The translations under genes were made by a program, and so were the position numbers. 64,000 nucleotides of DNA, from positions 310,001-374,000 of the forward strand of contig NZ_JBHRSH010000001.1 in assembly GCF_042643165.1 (NCBI RefSeq), written 5' to 3'. Below are positions 1-8,669 of this stretch, piece by piece. The notes beneath the pieces are model-generated. The model was not told the origin of the DNA. It did not search any database and saw only the letters and a program-made list of their open reading frames with translations. The stretch's first letter is position 1. Each line of letters starts with the position of its first letter. Source of the DNA: Hyphococcus aureus (GTDB lineage: Bacteria > Pseudomonadota > Alphaproteobacteria > Caulobacterales > Parvularculaceae).

Positions 1-798
1 TTGAGCGATGACAAGGCAAGCTGCTGCGGCGTCATTTTGCTGGCTTGCATTACCAGCCGTCACTGTTCCGCCCGGCGATAACGATCTTAGAGCGGAAAGG
101 CTCTCGATTGACGCATCGGCGCGGACGCCTTCGTCGCGCGCAACGATAACCGGCTCGCCTTTGCGCTGCGGAACTTCGACGGGAACGATCTCTGCGTCAA
201 ACTTTCCCGCATTCCACGCCGCCGCTGCGCGATGGTGGCTTTGCACAGCGAATGCGTCGGCTGCTGCGCGGGAAATGTCATATTCTCTCGCTAGGTTTTC
301 AGCGGTTTCGATCATGCCTGAAATCACGCCGAAACGCGCCTCGGGTTGCGATCGTTCGCGGCCACGATCGAGCCGGTCATAGAGCTTTACTGTACCGGCG
401 CGCGCGCCGGCGCGCATGTCCGTTGAATAATATTCTATATTGCTCATACTCTCGACGCCGCCGGCAAGAACAACATCAGCGGCGCCCGTCTCAACCATCA
501 TTGCCGCGTTGGCGATCGCCTGCAGCCCGCCGCCGCATCGGCGGTCCACCTGACAACCTGCAACCTCCAGCGGCAGCCCGGCGGCCAGCGCCGCCCAACG
601 GCCAATGCAAGGCGCCTCGCTATTCGCATAGCTTTGGGCGAAAACGATATCCTCGATCCGCACCGGATCGATCCCGCTTTTAACAATGACGGCTTCAATG
701 ATTTTTGCGGCGAGATCTTCGGCTTTCAAAGGAGCAAGCCCGCCGAGAAATTTTCCAACCGGCGTTCGAAGCGGAGAGACGATAGCGGCGCGACGCAT
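1..798 (-). CDS. Thiolase (acetyl-CoA acyltransferase), 3' end cut by window edge
   Basis: The frame is open for 266 codons from an ATG at 798 to the left edge, so the C-terminal third lies outside. The N-terminus (RRAAIVSPLRTPVGKF) and the nucleophile motif RRCGGGLQA with Cys at about residue 88 are typical of degradative thiolases. The AGGVESMS box (about 110-120) and a GNASQ-like turn near the edge fit too. The likely role is thiolytic cleavage of a 3-oxoacyl-CoA. A good ribosome site (AAGGGAG) precedes the ATG. It lies 14 bp downstream of an acyl-CoA dehydrogenase on the same strand and is the last visible gene of the catabolic operon running leftward from about 9450. Confidence 0.9.
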   Translation of the reverse strand, partial: MRRAAIVSPLRTPVGKFLGGLAPLKAEDLAAKIIEAVIVKSGIDPVRIEDIVFAQSYANSEAPCIGRWAALAAGLPLEVAGCQVDRRCGGGLQAIANAAMMVETGAADVVLAGGVESMSNIEYYSTDMRAGARAGTVKLYDRLDRGRERSQPEARFGVISGMIETAENLAREYDISRAAADAFAVQSHHRAAAAWNAGKFDAEIVPVEVPQRKGEPVIVARDEGVRADASIESLSALRSLSPGGTVTAGNASQQNDAAAACLVIAQ

Positions 799-812
799 GA
801 CGTTCTCCCTTT

Positions 813-1970
813 CTAAAACGATTTCGGCAAACCAAGCACATGGGTGGCCACATGGCTCAGGATGAGGTTTGTGCTGATGGGCGCGACCTGATATAGCCGC
901 GTCTCGCGGAATTTACGCTCGATGTCGTACTCCTCGGCGAAACCGAAACCGCCATGGGTCTGCACGCACATGTCGGCCGCCGCCCATGATGCTTCTGACG
1001 CAAGCATTTTCGCCATATTCGCTTCGGCGCCGCAGGGCTCGCCATTGTCAAAAAGCGCAGCGGCCTTCGCCACCATTTCCGCTGCCGCCGTAAGCTGCAC
1101 ATAGGCGCGCGCGATGGGAAACTGGACCGCCTGATTTTCACCGATGGCGCGGCCAAATACAGAACGGTCCTTCGCATAAGCAGTTGCGCGATCAATAAAA
1201 AATCGCCCATCCCCGATACATTCGCTGGCGATCAAAATGCGCTCGGCATTCATACCGTCGATGATGTAGCGAAAACCCCTATCCTGTTCGCCGACAAGAT
1301 TATCGGCCGGAACTTCAAGGTCATCGAAGAAAAGTTCGGTCGTCGCATGATTGAGCATGGTGCGGATCGGCCGAATAGTCAGTCCTTTTCCAACCGCCTC
1401 GCGCAAATCGATAAGAAGCACGCTCATGCCGTCCGTGGGCTTCGACGCTTCTTCGCGCCGCGTTGTGCGCGCAAGGAGAATCATGAGGTCGCTATGTTCT
1501 GCGCGGGAAATCCAGATCTTCTGCCCGTTGACGACATATTTATCGCCTTTACGTTTGGCGAAAGTGCGAATACGTGTTGTGTCTGTGCCGCTTGTAGGCT
1601 CGGTTACGCCGAACGCCTGAAGCCGTAACTCGCCGCTCGCGATCCCCGGCAGATAACGTTCTTTCTGTTGCACTGAGCCATGTCGCAAGAGCGTGCCCAT
1701 CGTATACATCTGCGCATGGCATGCGCCGCCATTGCAGCCGCTGCGGTGAATTTCTTCGAGGATCGCCGCGGCGGCGCGCAACCCCATGCCGGAACCGCCA
1801 AACTCTTCGGGGATCAGCACGGAGAGAAAACCTGCTTCCGTCAGCGTTTTTACAAAATCCATGGGATATGCGCGCTCGCGATCTAACGCCTGCCAGTAAG
1901 CCCCCGGAAAATCTGCGCAGAGGCGGCGAACCGACTCGCGAATTTCTGGAAAATCAGTTTCGTTCGACAT
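813..1970 (-). CDS. Acyl-CoA dehydrogenase, clade without the usual catalytic Glu
   Basis: This 385-aa protein has the full acyl-CoA dehydrogenase architecture: helical N-terminus, FAD/substrate segment VTEPTSGTD (about 122-130), NGQKIWIS strand (about 150) and C-terminal HGGFGFAEE (about 340). It should oxidise an acyl-CoA to the 2-enoyl-CoA and pass electrons to ETF. In place of the YEGTSE box that carries the catalytic Glu in MCAD-type enzymes it reads YQVAPISTN. I recall this motif from a distinct clade of family members, so it is probably not an inactivating mutation. The base may come from the helix-G position, where an Asp is seen. Ribosome site GGAAAAG precedes the ATG. Substrate unknown. 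Confidence 0.9.
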   Translation of the reverse strand: MSNETDFPEIRESVRRLCADFPGAYWQALDRERAYPMDFVKTLTEAGFLSVLIPEEFGGSGMGLRAAAAILEEIHRSGCNGGACHAQMYTMGTLLRHGSVQQKERYLPGIASGELRLQAFGVTEPTSGTDTTRIRTFAKRKGDKYVVNGQKIWISRAEHSDLMILLARTTRREEASKPTDGMSVLLIDLREAVGKGLTIRPIRTMLNHATTELFFDDLEVPADNLVGEQDRGFRYIIDGMNAERILIASECIGDGRFFIDRATAYAKDRSVFGRAIGENQAVQFPIARAYVQLTAAAEMVAKAAALFDNGEPCGAEANMAKMLASEASWAAADMCVQTHGGFGFAEEYDIERKFRETRLYQVAPISTNLILSHVATHVLGLPKSF

Positions 1971-2018
1971 GATCTTTTCCGGCGCCTTTTTTAAAAAACA
2001 GTATTACGTGCCCGCTCT

Positions 2019-2876
2019 TCAGCGGTATTCAAAATAGCCGTTATTCAGCACTACCGCATCACGCTCTTTGGCTTTTGAACGGAACGACGCTTTGCCATCG
2101 CCTTCCTTCCATATCTCCGTATGGATCGTCTCACCGGGATAGACAGGCGCTGTGAAACGCACATCCAAACGCTTGAACCGCGACGCATCGCCCCCGCACA
2201 ATTTCAACAAAAGCGACAAGCCAGCGGCACCATAAGTGCTAAGGCCGTGCAGGATAGGGCGCTCAAAGCCGGCAGATTCTGCAACGATAGGGTCGGCGTG
2301 CAGTGGATTAAAATCGCCCGACAACCGGTAAATCAGCGCCTGATCGATCGCTGTCGTCATATCATCGCTAGTGTCGCAGGGCCTTTCTTCAGGAAGGAGA
2401 TGAGGCGAAGGCGGTTTTCGGACAGAACCGCCACACCCGCCATCCCCGCGTAAAAAAGACGTCCGCCGCTCGATCGCCAAAAGCCGCCCGCTAGCACGAT
2501 CGACAATGTCTCGCCGTGAATGCAGCAGCGCGCCTTTTCCCGGCCCCTTGTCATACACTTCTTCAATTGCAAGCCGCCCGACAACCTCACCGGCGGATGG
2601 TAACGGTTCTATGATCTCAATGGAATGTTCGCCGTGTAGAACGCGCTTCCAATCAACATCATATTGCGGTTCTTTCAGCCAGAAGCCAGGCCATGCGAGC
2701 GCCGCAGCCATTGTCGGCAAGGCCTGAAGACCCTCTTCATAGACAAACGGCAGCGATTCATGGATTGGCCGCAGCCCGGCGCCGACGCCGAGCGCGTAAA
2801 GAATCGTGTCGCAGGCATCGTAAGTTTGAACTGTCTCACGCGGTTCCAGCGCCATCATCTGTTCATATGGAATCAT
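2019..2876 (-). CDS. MaoC-type (R)-specific enoyl-CoA hydratase
   Basis: The 285-aa protein is a double hot-dog hydratase, as in the hydratase-2 part of peroxisomal multifunctional enzyme 2. The N-terminal half (about 1-140) is the inactive hot-dog repeat. The C-terminal half carries the signature YRLSGDFNPLHADP (about 183-196), with Asp188 and His193 as the expected catalytic pair, followed by FERPILHGL. It should hydrate a trans-2-enoyl-CoA to the 3-hydroxyacyl-CoA. It lies between an acyl-CoA dehydrogenase and an acyl-CoA ligase on the same strand. The residue 143-172 linker is Gly/Pro-rich and probably disordered. Confidence 0.9.
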   Translation of the reverse strand: MIPYEQMMALEPRETVQTYDACDTILYALGVGAGLRPIHESLPFVYEEGLQALPTMAAALAWPGFWLKEPQYDVDWKRVLHGEHSIEIIEPLPSAGEVVGRLAIEEVYDKGPGKGALLHSRRDIVDRASGRLLAIERRTSFLRGDGGCGGSVRKPPSPHLLPEERPCDTSDDMTTAIDQALIYRLSGDFNPLHADPIVAESAGFERPILHGLSTYGAAGLSLLLKLCGGDASRFKRLDVRFTAPVYPGETIHTEIWKEGDGKASFRSKAKERDAVVLNNGYFEYR

Positions 2877-2885
2877 CTTCGCCCC

Positions 2886-4433
2886 CTACCCGCCGATTGT
2901 GCGGCCTGTGGGCCAGTAACGCTGGCGCAGTTCGCGCTTGTTCAGCTTACCGAGCGGCGTACGGCCAAGATCATCTGTGAACCTGTAGGCGCGTGGCGCT
3001 TTATAGCCAGCGAGCTTTTCTCGGCAAAAGATGTCAAGCTCTTCTTGGTCGGGAGGGGAAAGCGGGTTTGACGGAACGATGAGCGCCATCACTTCCTCGC
3101 CCATATCCGCGTTGGGCGCGCCGATAACCGCAACATCAAGAATGTCCGGCCGGGTGATGAGCACCTGCTCGATTTCCGCCGGATAGATATTGACCCCGCC
3201 GCTCACAATCATGTCCGAAACGCGGTCGGTGATGAAGACGTAGCCTTCGTCGTCCACATATCCAACCTCGCCAAGCGTGAACAGACCAGGCTCTCTATGC
3301 GCCGCCGCCGTTTTTTTCGCATCGTTGTAATAGACGATCCCACGACCGGTGGTGTCGCGGAAATAAAGCTGGCCCTCTTCGTTGGCGCCAAGAATTTTTC
3401 CTTCATCGGAGATCACTACCGGCTCGAAAGGCGGCAGCGTGCGGCCGACTGAACCCGGTTTTTTCAACCATTCCTCCGAATTGATCATGTTGGTCGGTCC
3501 GGATTCTGTTCCGCCGTAAGATTCAAACAGCACCGGCCCCCACCATTCGATCATACGGTGCTTGACGTCACGCGGACAGGCCGCGCCTGTATGCGCAACC
3601 AGGCGCAAGCTGGAGTGGTCGTATTTTAACCGTACAGCTTCCGGCAGCGCCAGCAGACGCTGAAAATGAGTCGGCACCATGACGGTGCGTGTGACACTAA
3701 ACCTCTCAATATTTTCAAGCGTTTTTTCAGCGTCAAATCTGTCCATGCTGACCAGCGCGCCGCCCCCAGCAAGAATACGCGTTAGGCGCAACGGACCTGT
3801 GTGATAAAGTGGGCCGACAGCGAGACTCGCCCCGCCGGGACCCGCCGCGACCTCCTTGCGCAAGGCGTCAAACAGCGCCTCAACAGTCTCCCTTAACGGA
3901 AACATGTTGGGCGGCGTTTCGGCGGCTTTTGGCTTTCCGGTCGTGCCGGATGTGTAATGCAGGTGAGGTTGAGGCTGCATATGTGCCGGCGGTTCGTCGG
4001 CGCTGCTTTCGGCCAGCCAGTCCTCCCAGCTGAGAACGCCTTCCCTTTCCGGCAATCTCCAGCCAACAACTGTAGACGCGCCGGCGAGCCTCGCGGCTTC
4101 GGCGCCTTTTTCCGCTGTTTCAGGTCCGACAAACAATAAATCCACATCCGCATCATCTAGAATGTAGGCGGCTTCTTCAGGCGTCAGATGATAATTAACC
4201 GGGACGCTGGAAACGCCGGCGGCAAGACAAGCAACATAAGCGATCGCCGTTTCGACGCTGTTGGCCGCATAGACCGCCACCCGTTTTTCCGGTCTGCGCC
4301 CGGCCGCCATAATCGCGTTCGTCGCGCGGTTCAAAATGATGTCGAGTTCGCACCAAAGATATGTCACGCGCTCATCTGCAAGCGCGAGCGCACCAAGCTC
4401 CTCTTGCGTTTTTCCCGTTGCCGCCAGCGACAT
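2886..4433 (-). CDS. AMP-dependent acyl-CoA synthetase
   Basis: The 515-aa ANL-superfamily ligase shows the ATP loop YTSGTTGKPK (about 160-169), the A5 motif YGGTESGPT (about 305), TDRVSDMIVSGGVNIYP (the hinge region) and the C-terminal catalytic lysine in TPLGKLNKRELR. It should activate a carboxylic acid to its CoA thioester through an acyl-adenylate, making it the likely entry enzyme of the pathway. It sits 3 bp downstream of the thiolase-like gene and 9 bp upstream of the hydratase, so it is clearly cotranscribed. Its substrate cannot be read from sequence. Confidence 0.92.
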   Translation of the reverse strand: MSLAATGKTQEELGALALADERVTYLWCELDIILNRATNAIMAAGRRPEKRVAVYAANSVETAIAYVACLAAGVSSVPVNYHLTPEEAAYILDDADVDLLFVGPETAEKGAEAARLAGASTVVGWRLPEREGVLSWEDWLAESSADEPPAHMQPQPHLHYTSGTTGKPKAAETPPNMFPLRETVEALFDALRKEVAAGPGGASLAVGPLYHTGPLRLTRILAGGGALVSMDRFDAEKTLENIERFSVTRTVMVPTHFQRLLALPEAVRLKYDHSSLRLVAHTGAACPRDVKHRMIEWWGPVLFESYGGTESGPTNMINSEEWLKKPGSVGRTLPPFEPVVISDEGKILGANEEGQLYFRDTTGRGIVYYNDAKKTAAAHREPGLFTLGEVGYVDDEGYVFITDRVSDMIVSGGVNIYPAEIEQVLITRPDILDVAVIGAPNADMGEEVMALIVPSNPLSPPDQEELDIFCREKLAGYKAPRAYRFTDDLGRTPLGKLNKRELRQRYWPTGRTIGG

Positions 4434-4436
4434 GGA

Positions 4437-5588
4437 TCAGCTCCCCGCAGCTTCGAGAATGACGACTGCGGACAGCCCCGGGGCGCCATAAACCTGGCTG
4501 TAAGCCAAGCGCGCTTTTTCGACCTGGCGCGCTCCTGCGCGGCGCCGCAGTTGTTCAAGATTCTCGTAAATCTGCCGCAAGCCGGAGGCGCCCACAGGCT
4601 CCCCGCACGCTATGCAGCCGCCATCCGTGTTGACAGGAAGCTTGCCGCCAATATGAGTCGCCCGCTCTGCAAGCCATTCATCCTGCTCTCCGTCGGCGCA
4701 AAAGCCGTTCTCCGCCATATGCATGATCTCGGCCCCCGAATCTGTGTCCTGCAATTGCGCGACATCGATATCCTCCGGTCCAACGCCCGCCATTTCGTAT
4801 GCAGCCTTAGAAGCAAGCACTGTCGGCGCCGGATCACGCTTAAGCGCAAGCGATGGGCTGAAAACCTCGAACGAACCTTCAAGTCGGGTGCGGATCGTCG
4901 CCGCGCGAAGTTTGGGCCCCTTGGCGCCAAGCGCGCGCATTTTTTTGTCCGAAGCAACAATCATCGCCGCAGCGCCTTCGCCGGGCGCGCAGAACATGAA
5001 CTTGGTCAGTGGATCGGAGACCATCGGCCCATTGAGGATTGCATCGAGAGAAACCGGTTCTTTTCGCCAACTGTGCGGCGCTAACGCGCCATTAATGAAA
5101 GCTTTTTCGGCGACAAGCCCCAGGCTTTCCTGCAAAACGCCATACTCATACATGTAACGCTGAATCTTCATAGCGAAGAACTGTGTCGTCAGCATCATTC
5201 CCGTTTCGCCATACCAGAGTGGCAGGCCGGCGGATTCAGGGTCTGCATTGAAGGCACCGCGTGGATGCTTGTCGAAACCAACGACAACGCCGAGATCATA
5301 GTCTCCGGATTTAACGGCCCAATAGGCGGCGAGAAGCGCAGAACCGCCGGTCGCACAACCATTAGCGACATTTACGAACGGCGCGCCGGTAAGCCCCAGC
5401 CTTGGCAACACCGCATCCGCCTTGCCCGACGCAACCGAACCGCCAAAAGCGAACTCCATGTCCTTCCATGCAAGGCCGGCGTCCGCCAGCGCCTGGCGAA
5501 TGGCGAAGACGCCTTGATCAAAACCGGAGGCGCCGTCGGTTCGGCCAAAAGGATGAATGCCGCCGCCAATGAGATGAACCTCGGTCAC
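4437..5588 (-). CDS. SCP2/Ltp-type thiolase-like protein, probable acyl-CoA aldolase subunit
   Basis: This 383-aa thiolase-fold protein starts at GTG and overlaps the DUF35 stop by 4 bp (GTGA). It keeps a Cys in NGCATGGSA (about residue 78), but the usual C-terminal GHPxG box reads CGEPVGASG, so the catalytic His is replaced by Glu. It ends with a VYGAPG motif (about 368). The missing His, the YGAPG motif and a coupled DUF35 partner are what is known from Ltp2-type retro-aldolases of steroid side-chain breakdown. I infer C-C cleavage of a 3-hydroxyacyl-CoA rather than thiolysis. A plain SCP2 thiolase remains possible. Confidence 0.85.
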   Translation of the reverse strand: MTEVHLIGGGIHPFGRTDGASGFDQGVFAIRQALADAGLAWKDMEFAFGGSVASGKADAVLPRLGLTGAPFVNVANGCATGGSALLAAYWAVKSGDYDLGVVVGFDKHPRGAFNADPESAGLPLWYGETGMMLTTQFFAMKIQRYMYEYGVLQESLGLVAEKAFINGALAPHSWRKEPVSLDAILNGPMVSDPLTKFMFCAPGEGAAAMIVASDKKMRALGAKGPKLRAATIRTRLEGSFEVFSPSLALKRDPAPTVLASKAAYEMAGVGPEDIDVAQLQDTDSGAEIMHMAENGFCADGEQDEWLAERATHIGGKLPVNTDGGCIACGEPVGASGLRQIYENLEQLRRRAGARQVEKARLAYSQVYGAPGLSAVVILEAAGS

Positions 5589-6010
5589 GTGTGCCGCTCC
5601 CCATCAATGGGAGCGAACGCAAATGTCGTCACTGCCTTTCCATCTGAATCTGTGCGATAGACGTCAGCGACAAGCCGCATGGGCATCCCGATATAAAGCT
5701 GGGAAACATCAGCAGCCACGATACGCGATTCAATGATCGCCTCGCCGGGAAGCTCCACATAACCGACTGCATAAGGCTTGAAATCGGTCTCGTCGCCATC
5801 GCCGTTGAACGGCGATTTCGGTCGGAAGCGCTGAACCGTATAGGACCAGAGCGTGCCCTCATTTCCCAAAAGGACTTCTTTGACGTCTTCTCTCTCGGCA
5901 GTTGGAAAAGGAAAAAGGATTTTTCTATCGCTTTTACGCCATCCCGCAACAAGACGAAGACCGTCAGATCCGGCCCGAAATAAATTTTCTGCAACAGCTC
6001 TTTCAGTCAT
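5585..6010 (-). CDS. DUF35 OB-fold protein, partner of the thiolase-like protein
   Basis: The 141-aa protein matches the DUF35 family (N-terminal rubredoxin-like hook, C-terminal OB fold): GWRKSDRKILFPFP near 24-37, WSYTVQRF near 60, then IGMPMRLV and a late TFAFAP. DUF35 proteins bind SCP2/Ltp-type thiolases and complete their acyl-CoA binding site. Unusually it contains no cysteine, so the zinc ribbon of typical members is gone. The ATG at 6010 was preferred to one at 6097 because it has GGTGAGGG upstream and does not overlap the neighbouring dehydrogenase. Translational coupling to the next gene (GTGA) supports a fixed complex. Confidence 0.85.
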   Translation of the reverse strand: MTERAVAENLFRAGSDGLRLVAGWRKSDRKILFPFPTAEREDVKEVLLGNEGTLWSYTVQRFRPKSPFNGDGDETDFKPYAVGYVELPGEAIIESRIVAADVSQLYIGMPMRLVADVYRTDSDGKAVTTFAFAPIDGERHT

Positions 6011-6017
6011 TGCGCCC

Positions 6018-7235
6018 TCACCCGCCCAGCGCAATACGCGCAAGTAAGTTACGTTGAATTTCACTGGAGCCGCCAAAGATTGTCGCGGCGCGCGCATTCA
6101 GATATTTGGCAGTTACGGTCACGCCATAGTCCGGCCCAATGCCCGGCGCGTTGGAACCCGGCTGTAACGCCGCATTCTGATCGGCAAGCGCATAGGGACC
6201 GAGCATTTCAAGAGCAAGCTGCGCCGCTTTTTGTTTCAGCTCGGATGCGCGCAGTTTCAACATGGATGCAGCAAACCCGCCGACCGACTGTCCTGTCGAC
6301 AACGCCGATAAAACTCGCCGCTGCGAAAACTCGAGCGTCGTCGCCTCTATCTCAACCTTGGCAAAGCGCAGGCGGAAAGCTTCATCGTCCCAGACGGTTC
6401 CGTCGCCACAAGGTTCAAGCTTCGCGCACTCTTTTATCTTCGCCAGATTTCCCAATATGCGCGCCGCTGAAAAGCCGCCGCCGCGCTCGAATTCAAGCAG
6501 ATATTTTGCAACGCGCCACCCGTCATTTTCTTCGCCAACACGATTTTCGACCGGCACTCTCACATCATCAAAGAAGACCTGATTGACTTCATGCTCCCCT
6601 GACATGCTGATGATCGGACGCACCGTTATGCCGGGACTATCAAGCGGCGCAAGCAAGAACGTGATTCCCGCCTGTGGCTTGCCTTCGCTGGACGTGCGTA
6701 CAAGGAGAAAAATCCAGTTTGCCCATTGCGCATGGGTCGTCCAGATTTTTGTGCCATTAAGCACATAATGATCACCGTCCCGGACAGCTTTACATTGCAA
6801 CGCCGCAAGGTCCGATCCTGCTTGCGGCTCGGAATAGCCCTGACACCAGTAATGCTCGCCCGAGAGAATACGCGGCAGGAAAAATTCTTTCTGCTGTTGC
6901 GATCCATATCCGATGATGACCGGCCCGCACATTTGCAGGCCCATCGCCGGCAGCACAGGCGCGCCTGCAACGGCGCATTCGGACTCATAAATATAACGCT
7001 GCACCAGCGTCCAGCCCGGCCCGCCATATTCGGACGGCCATGCAGGCGCCACCCACCCTTTCCGAAAAAGCCTTTGATGCCATTCCCTTGCAAGACCAGC
7101 TTCCGCGAAAACGCCGGCTTGGCGCGCCGCTTGCTCAAGCAGGTCAAGCGTGAATTCAGCCTCCAGAAAGGATCTGACCTTTCGCCTGAAGGCTTCGTCT
7201 TCGCTGGAAAGGGTCAAATCCATCTCAACGCTCAT
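6018..7235 (-). CDS. Acyl-CoA dehydrogenase (FadE type)
   Basis: The 405-aa protein has the family layout: N-terminal helices with GWVAPAWPSEYGGPG (about 60), QGYSEPQAGSDLA (about 137-150), NGTKIWTTHAQ (about 165) and the C-terminal IFGGSSEIQRN box. In that box Gly stands where MCAD-type enzymes have the catalytic Glu, as in many actinobacterial and proteobacterial FadE proteins acting on branched or ring substrates. It should dehydrogenate an acyl-CoA ahead of the hydratase and aldolase-like steps. It lies 7 bp upstream of the DUF35 gene and 12 bp downstream of the Rieske oxygenase gene. Confidence 0.92.
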   Translation of the reverse strand: MSVEMDLTLSSEDEAFRRKVRSFLEAEFTLDLLEQAARQAGVFAEAGLAREWHQRLFRKGWVAPAWPSEYGGPGWTLVQRYIYESECAVAGAPVLPAMGLQMCGPVIIGYGSQQQKEFFLPRILSGEHYWCQGYSEPQAGSDLAALQCKAVRDGDHYVLNGTKIWTTHAQWANWIFLLVRTSSEGKPQAGITFLLAPLDSPGITVRPIISMSGEHEVNQVFFDDVRVPVENRVGEENDGWRVAKYLLEFERGGGFSAARILGNLAKIKECAKLEPCGDGTVWDDEAFRLRFAKVEIEATTLEFSQRRVLSALSTGQSVGGFAASMLKLRASELKQKAAQLALEMLGPYALADQNAALQPGSNAPGIGPDYGVTVTAKYLNARAATIFGGSSEIQRNLLARIALGG

Positions 7236-7247
7236 CCACGGGGCGCG

Positions 7248-8621
7248 TTATTTTCCGCCGGAATGCAAAGCTTCCGCCATATGCCGGTCGAGCACTTTAT
7301 GGAAATGACGGATGCGCGCCTCCAACTCGCTCAGATAGACCCCATCCGTAGACTGCGATTGCATGCCGCGCTGCACCGACCATACATTCGAAGCATCCTG
7401 ATTGAGCGCAAGTCCGAGATCAGTTTCGCTCGCTTTCGAGAATGTGTATTCCGGCAATGGCGGCTTTTTACCTTCCGGAACGTGAGACAAATAGATCACG
7501 TCATAAAAACTCTTGTTCACATCATCCGGATGCGGCCGGTGGCGGAAAATCAAGAAGTTTTCAGCAAACACATTGAACTGAGTGTTCGGAAAACACATGA
7601 CGTGAAGGTCGTCAGTCAACTCCGCATCGCTAAGATTACGGTATGGCAAGAATGGAAACTGGTCCTGTTGTTCGCGTTTCTTGAGCTGCACAGCTTTGCG
7701 AACATCATCTGCCGTACCTTTGAACTCACTCGGATCGACAGCACAAGCCGAGAGCAGCTCGTCATCAGAGCCTGCCGCCTTGCCTGTTCCGTCAAGAACC
7801 GCCTCGCGCGGGTCCATATATTGCGCCAGCAATTTGGGGATGCGGTTGCGATCACCGAGGCGCGGGCTCGGGACGCCGTAAGGCACGGCGAAAAAGCTGT
7901 GACGCTCGTAACACTCGATTCTTACATTGTAGTCATCGATTACAGATAACAATTGCGGGTGCGTCGCCGCTACATGATAGGTTTCGTTGAATGCGTCGAC
8001 GCCTACTTTCCAGTTGCAATCCCATTCGACGGTCATGTCCTGCATGACGGTCATTCGCTCCGGTTCATATCTGTCGAGCATTGCGGGAAGCGGATGAAGA
8101 AACTCTAGCAGCGGCGGCGCTTTCGGGTCCATGCACACAAACACAAATCCGCCCCAGCTGTCGCATTTCAGTTCATTGAGCTTGAGCGCGCAATCGTCGG
8201 GGAGGCCCGGAAAGGTTTCGCGATCGGGAATCTTCTTAAGGTCGCCCGTATTCTTCCATTCCCACATATGATAGCTGCATGAGAAAGAAGCCGCATTACC
8301 AGAACGTTTGTTGCGAACAAGCATGTTGTTGCGATGGCGGCACACATTGAAGAAGGCGCGAATTGCACCATCGGCACCGTGAGAAACAATGATCGACTCG
8401 CGCCCAAGTTCCAATATGTAAAAATCACCCGGGTTCGCCACATGGTCGACCCGGCAAGCGAATTGCCACGTCTTTGCAAAGACGGCCTGCCATTCCTTGT
8501 CGGCAAAAGACGGCGAAATGTAGCGCTCGACATCCAGCATGACGGAGCTGTTTTCTTCCGGCGCGCCATTGCCGATCACCTCGCGCTTGACCTCATGCGA
8601 CGCTTTTAACAGTTCAACCAT
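7248..8621 (-). CDS. Rieske non-haem iron oxygenase, alpha subunit
   Basis: The 457-aa protein has the Rieske [2Fe-2S] ligands CRH (Cys94, His96) and CSYH (Cys115, His118), followed by the mononuclear-iron motif NETYHVAATH (His216, His221) with an Asp just before it. A late LNQDASNVWSVQRGM segment probably supplies the third iron ligand and a substrate wall. It should hydroxylate or demethylate an organic substrate with O2 and electrons from a reductase that is not in this cluster. The ATG at 8621 follows GAGGCGGGAA. An upstream in-frame start at 8663 would run into the SDR stop and lacks such a site. No beta subunit is nearby. Confidence 0.9.
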   Translation of the reverse strand: MVELLKASHEVKREVIGNGAPEENSSVMLDVERYISPSFADKEWQAVFAKTWQFACRVDHVANPGDFYILELGRESIIVSHGADGAIRAFFNVCRHRNNMLVRNKRSGNAASFSCSYHMWEWKNTGDLKKIPDRETFPGLPDDCALKLNELKCDSWGGFVFVCMDPKAPPLLEFLHPLPAMLDRYEPERMTVMQDMTVEWDCNWKVGVDAFNETYHVAATHPQLLSVIDDYNVRIECYERHSFFAVPYGVPSPRLGDRNRIPKLLAQYMDPREAVLDGTGKAAGSDDELLSACAVDPSEFKGTADDVRKAVQLKKREQQDQFPFLPYRNLSDAELTDDLHVMCFPNTQFNVFAENFLIFRHRPHPDDVNKSFYDVIYLSHVPEGKKPPLPEYTFSKASETDLGLALNQDASNVWSVQRGMQSQSTDGVYLSELEARIRHFHKVLDRHMAEALHSGGK

Positions 8622-8669
8622 TTCCCGCCTCTCTTTGCCTCTGTGCGGCGCGCTTCGCGCCATATTCCG

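Noticed and set aside
4188..5084. 298-codon plus-strand open frame
   Set aside because: It is antisense to the ligase and thiolase-like genes and shows no domain.
6726..7949. 407-codon plus-strand open frame
   Set aside because: It is antisense to the acyl-CoA dehydrogenase and Rieske genes, both well supported; its translation is His/Arg-rich and unlike a protein family.
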